A stretch of DNA of 63,742 nucleotides, taken from assembly GCA_041916775.1 (NCBI GenBank), contig JAYRYZ010000030.1:1-63742 (forward strand). Reading direction: 5' to 3'. Position 1 is the stretch's first letter. Every line of letters begins with the position of its first letter. Of this stretch, positions 61,443-63,742 are shown in pieces. Both the position numbers and the translations under genes were made by a program. This DNA comes from UBA2357 sp041916775 (GTDB taxonomy: Bacteria > Pseudomonadota > Gammaproteobacteria > Burkholderiales > Rhodocyclaceae). The notes beneath the pieces were generated by a model. That model was not told the origin of the DNA. It saw only the letters and a list, made by a program, of their open reading frames with translations, and made no database searches.

Positions 61443-62924
61443 TCAGCCCAGCGCTGCGGCAACCGCACGGAAGCTCGCCAGCCCGGCCTCCAGGTTCTCG
61501 ATGATCTCGCTGGCGAGCTCATCCGGCTCCGGCAGGTTGTCGAGGTCGGCGAGGCTCTTGTCCTTCAACCAGAAGATGTCGAGGCTGGTTTTGTCGCGGG
61601 CGAGGATCTGCTCCAGACCGAAACGGCGCCAGCGGCCTTCGGGGTTCGCCGACTCATGCCAGTTCTCGTTGCGCTTGAAGCGGTTCTGCGGGTGGTAGCA
61701 GGCGACGAAATCCGCCAGATCCTCGTAGCGCAGCGGTTTCTTTTTCAGCGTGTGGTGGATGTTGGTGCGGTAATCGTACACCCAGACCTCGCGCGTCCAC
61801 GGCTCGGCGCGCGCCGGCTGGTTGTCGAAAAAGAGCACATTGGCTTTGACGCCGTTGGCGTAGAAAATGCCGGTCGGCAAACGCAGGATGGTGTGAAGAT
61901 CGGTGGTTTCGAGCAGCTTCCGGCGTACCGTCTCGCCCGCGCCGCCCTCGAACAGCACGTTGTCCGGCACCACCACGGCGGCACGGCCGGTGGTCTTCAG
62001 CATGCTGCGGATGTGTTGCACGAAGTTGAGCTGCTTGTTCGAGGTCGTCGCCCAGAAATCCTGGCGGTTGTAGGTCAGATCGTCGCGGTCCAGCTCGCCG
62101 TCCTCGTTGGTGAACACCATGCTGCTCTTCTTGCCGAAAGGCGGGTTGGCGAGCACGTAGTCGAAACGCTCGCGCGGCGGCGCAATCAGCGCATCGTTCG
62201 GCGAAATCGGGCTGTTGCCGTCGATCTCGCCTATGTTGTGCAGGAACATGTTCATCAGCGCCAGCCGGCGCGTGCCGGCGACGATCTCGTTGCCGAAGAA
62301 GGTGTCGTGCTTGAGAAAGGCGCGCTGTTCCCTGTCCATCTCGGGATGAGTCGCGACCAGAAAATCGTACGCGGCGAGGAAGAAACCGCCGGTACCACAG
62401 GCCGGATCCGCAATCGTCTTACCCGGCAGCGGCCGCACGCACTCCACCATCGCCCGGATCAACGGCCGTGGCGTGAAATACTGCCCCGCCCCCGACTTCG
62501 TATCCTCGGCATTGCGCTCCAGCAGGCCTTCGTAGATATCGCCCTTCACATCCGTCCCCAGCGTCACCCACTGGGTTTCATCCACCATGTCGATCAGCCT
62601 TGAGAGCTTGGCCGGATCCTGGATCTTGTTCTGCGCCTTGGTGAAAATCTGCCCGAGCAGCCCCGGTTTGTTGCCCAGCTCGCGCAACACCGTCACGTAA
62701 TGCACCTCCAGGGCCGCCCCGCGCGCCCCCTTCAGGCTGCTCCAGCCCAGGTTTTCGGGAATGCCGATCTTGCGGCTGTACGGCGGTCGGCTGTACTCGT
62801 CAGCCATCTTCAGGAAAATCAGGTAAGTCAGCTGCTCGAGGTAATCCCCGTAGCCGACCCCGTCGTCGCGCAGCGTGGTACAGAAGCTCCAGACACGGGA
62901 GACGATGGATGCGGTTGCGTTCAT
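61443..62924 (-). CDS. hsdM: Type I restriction-modification DNA methyltransferase subunit HsdM
   Basis: This 493-residue protein has the N-terminal HsdM helical domain (SFCTTLRDDGVGYGDYLEQL) and an adenine methyltransferase core with SAM site ADPACGTGGFFLAAYDFLV and catalytic NPPFG. The length is full for the family. hsdS and hsdR are absent: arsS follows only 140 bp downstream. Without a specificity subunit it may be inactive or use one encoded elsewhere. The promoter side holds hairpin and direct repeats. Confidence 0.88.
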   Translation of the reverse strand: MNATASIVSRVWSFCTTLRDDGVGYGDYLEQLTYLIFLKMADEYSRPPYSRKIGIPENLGWSSLKGARGAALEVHYVTVLRELGNKPGLLGQIFTKAQNKIQDPAKLSRLIDMVDETQWVTLGTDVKGDIYEGLLERNAEDTKSGAGQYFTPRPLIRAMVECVRPLPGKTIADPACGTGGFFLAAYDFLVATHPEMDREQRAFLKHDTFFGNEIVAGTRRLALMNMFLHNIGEIDGNSPISPNDALIAPPRERFDYVLANPPFGKKSSMVFTNEDGELDRDDLTYNRQDFWATTSNKQLNFVQHIRSMLKTTGRAAVVVPDNVLFEGGAGETVRRKLLETTDLHTILRLPTGIFYANGVKANVLFFDNQPARAEPWTREVWVYDYRTNIHHTLKKKPLRYEDLADFVACYHPQNRFKRNENWHESANPEGRWRRFGLEQILARDKTSLDIFWLKDKSLADLDNLPEPDELASEIIENLEAGLASFRAVAAALG

Positions 62925-62956
62925 TTTGGTGAATCTTTCAAACGAATTCGGCGGGT

Positions 62957-62975
62957 AAGCCCCGATGGTATGGCA
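62957..62975. repeat. Direct repeat A, copy 1
   Basis: AAGCCCCGATGGTATGGCA, matching 63030-63048 with three mismatches at a 73-bp offset. The copies flank the 40-bp inverted repeat upstream of hsdM. Confidence 0.55.
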
Positions 62976-62980
62976 TCAAA

Positions 62981-63020
62981 CCACCGGAGTTAAACGAGCT
63001 TAGGTGTTTAGCTCCGGTGG
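62981..63020. repeat. 40-bp inverted repeat upstream of hsdM
   Basis: Two 15-bp arms, CCACCGGAGTTAAAC and GTTTAGCTCCGGTGG, pair with one mismatch around a 10-nt loop. It lies 57 bp upstream of the hsdM start. It could form a hairpin in the leader or be a protein-binding or recombination site. Confidence 0.7.
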
Positions 63021-63029
63021 TATACGGGC

Positions 63030-63048
63030 AAGCCCCGGTGATATGACA
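63030..63048. repeat. Direct repeat A, copy 2
   Basis: AAGCCCCGGTGATATGACA, matching copy 1 at 62957-62975 with three mismatches. Confidence 0.55.
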
Positions 63049-63066
63049 CTGGGTAAAGCGCGTAAA

Positions 63067-63088
63067 TTTATGCACCCCGGCGTGTAAA
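63067..63088. repeat. Direct repeat B, copy 1
   Basis: A 22-bp unit TTTATGCACC-NN-GGCGTGTAAA (NN = CC). The unit is also an imperfect dyad. A second copy lies at 63153-63174. Confidence 0.65.
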
Positions 63089-63152
63089 ACTTCTTTGAAA
63101 ACCAATAACAATTTGTTTATTAAACATTTTTCAAGAACTCGAACGGTAGTTA

Positions 63153-63174
63153 TTTATGCACCAAGGCGTGTAAA
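63153..63174. repeat. Direct repeat B, copy 2
   Basis: The same 22-bp unit as at 63067-63088 with NN = AA, offset by 86 bp. The flanks differ, so the unit alone is conserved. Confidence 0.65.
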
Positions 63175-63376
63175 CCTCTTCCCGCCGCAGTTCGTCTTCC
63201 CCGGGCTCAGTTCGGAATCAAGAGTTAAAGACAAGGAATTCAAATGCCAACCAATTGATTTATTTGAATAACAGCACTTGCTCGACTGCATTCATCCTTG
63301 GCTGAATCAAAACCGGGTCAAGAAACTATGCCCAGCCCTCGCAATCGCAGCCACGGGAGATGATGGAAGCGCTCGT

Positions 63377-63613
63377 TCATTCTTCACTTTCTTCTTTCGC
63401 CAATCCCAAGGCCAATTCCGCCTCGATTTCCTCGATGCTCGGCAAGCTGGTGTCGAGCGGCTCCGGCAAGGCGCGTACCAGTTCGTAGTTCGCCACGCCA
63501 ATCGGGCGCTCGATGCCGGATAGCGCATATTCGGCCACCAGGCGGTTCTTTTCCTTGCACAGCAACAGGCCAATGGTCGGTTTGTCATCGGGCGCCTTGA
63601 CCTGGGCGTCCAC
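63377..63613 (-). pseudogene. C-terminal remnant of a YhcG/DUF1016-type PDDEXK nuclease
   Basis: The 78-residue frame reads PTIGLLLCKEKNRLVAEYAL and then GIERPIGVANYEL, the C-terminal end of YhcG-family (DUF1016) nuclease-like proteins, which normally have about 340-370 residues. The frame upstream of the GTG at 63613 meets a stop within about 45 bp and lacks family sequence. I call it a truncated remnant. YhcG genes often lie beside type I restriction systems. Confidence 0.7.
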
Positions 63614-63742
63614 TGCGCTCGGCGTTGGTGCACAATTAGCAATATCTAATATGCAATATAACTGAACTCCGATTTACCGAGATGATTTCCCCCTTTCCCC
63701 TGCCTTCTTCATGCGATGGACGCAATTTGCCCAGCCCGGACG

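Noticed and set aside
62981..63020. Integron attC-like site (GTTAAAC core in the inverted repeat)
   Set aside because: The left core fits GTTRRRY, but the other core does not fit the RYYYAAC partner and the order is wrong; no integron integrase or cassette is seen.

Overview
The window is a high-GC bacterial chromosome segment. The mix of genes (gsp type II secretion operon with rhombosortase, PhoX, ChoXWV plus BetIBA, an arsenosugar-type ArsS cluster, GGDEF-EAL signalling) and the codon use fit a betaproteobacterium, most likely Rhodocyclales (Thauera/Azoarcus/Zoogloea-like). That placement is an inference from gene content only. No rRNA, CRISPR array or intact insertion sequence was seen.

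Layout. 1-860: the 5' part of a tyrosine integrase leaving the window on the left, next to tRNA-Ser(CGA), so an integrated element probably starts here. 860-5253: a carboxymuconolactone decarboxylase-like gene, tRNA-Ala(CGC) and a signalling group (lone HPt protein, REC-PAS-GGDEF-EAL protein, a receiver with an excisionase-type HTH). 5373-10616: a cell-wall and envelope group (lytic transglycosylase, two L,D-transpeptidases, MscS channel). 10708-12672: PhoX phosphatase with a possible Pho box. 12888-24284: a compact gspCDEFGHIJKLMN operon ending in a rhombosortase gene, which meets head-on (46 bp overlap) a subtilisin-like protease with a GlyGly-CTERM-like tail. The secretion machine, the processing enzyme and a likely substrate therefore sit together. 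26262-29377: an ABC exporter and glutathione reductase.

29400-32570 is an island of clearly AT-rich DNA. It starts at a decayed YefM/Phd antitoxin fragment and carries a tightly packed set of unrecognised genes, two of them rich in predicted helix (206, 167 and 252 aa, plus a small TM protein). This is the best candidate for an undescribed system. It is followed by a frameshifted membrane protein gene, a DMT transporter, a hipBA module with two operators, and a solitary TonB-dependent receptor.

38393-47050 is a choline/glycine betaine locus: choXWV and a shortened BCCT-like transporter, with a possible leader peptide, on one strand; betI-betB-betA on the other; and a BetI-type dyad between them. 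47241-53675 holds an unrecognised protein, a thioesterase, a PQQ-type sugar dehydrogenase, a VanZ-like protein, an OsmC-like protein and a MotA/MotB-like pair with a long coiled coil. 53770-61302 is an arsenosugar-type cluster in two convergent halves: two glycosyltransferase-family proteins, a flavoprotein, a sigma factor and a zinc-finger protein on plus; arsS, a TVP38-flavoprotein fusion and a DUF3047 protein on minus. 61443-63742 is a degraded defence-type region with a lone hsdM, a repeat-rich intergenic stretch and a YhcG nuclease remnant.
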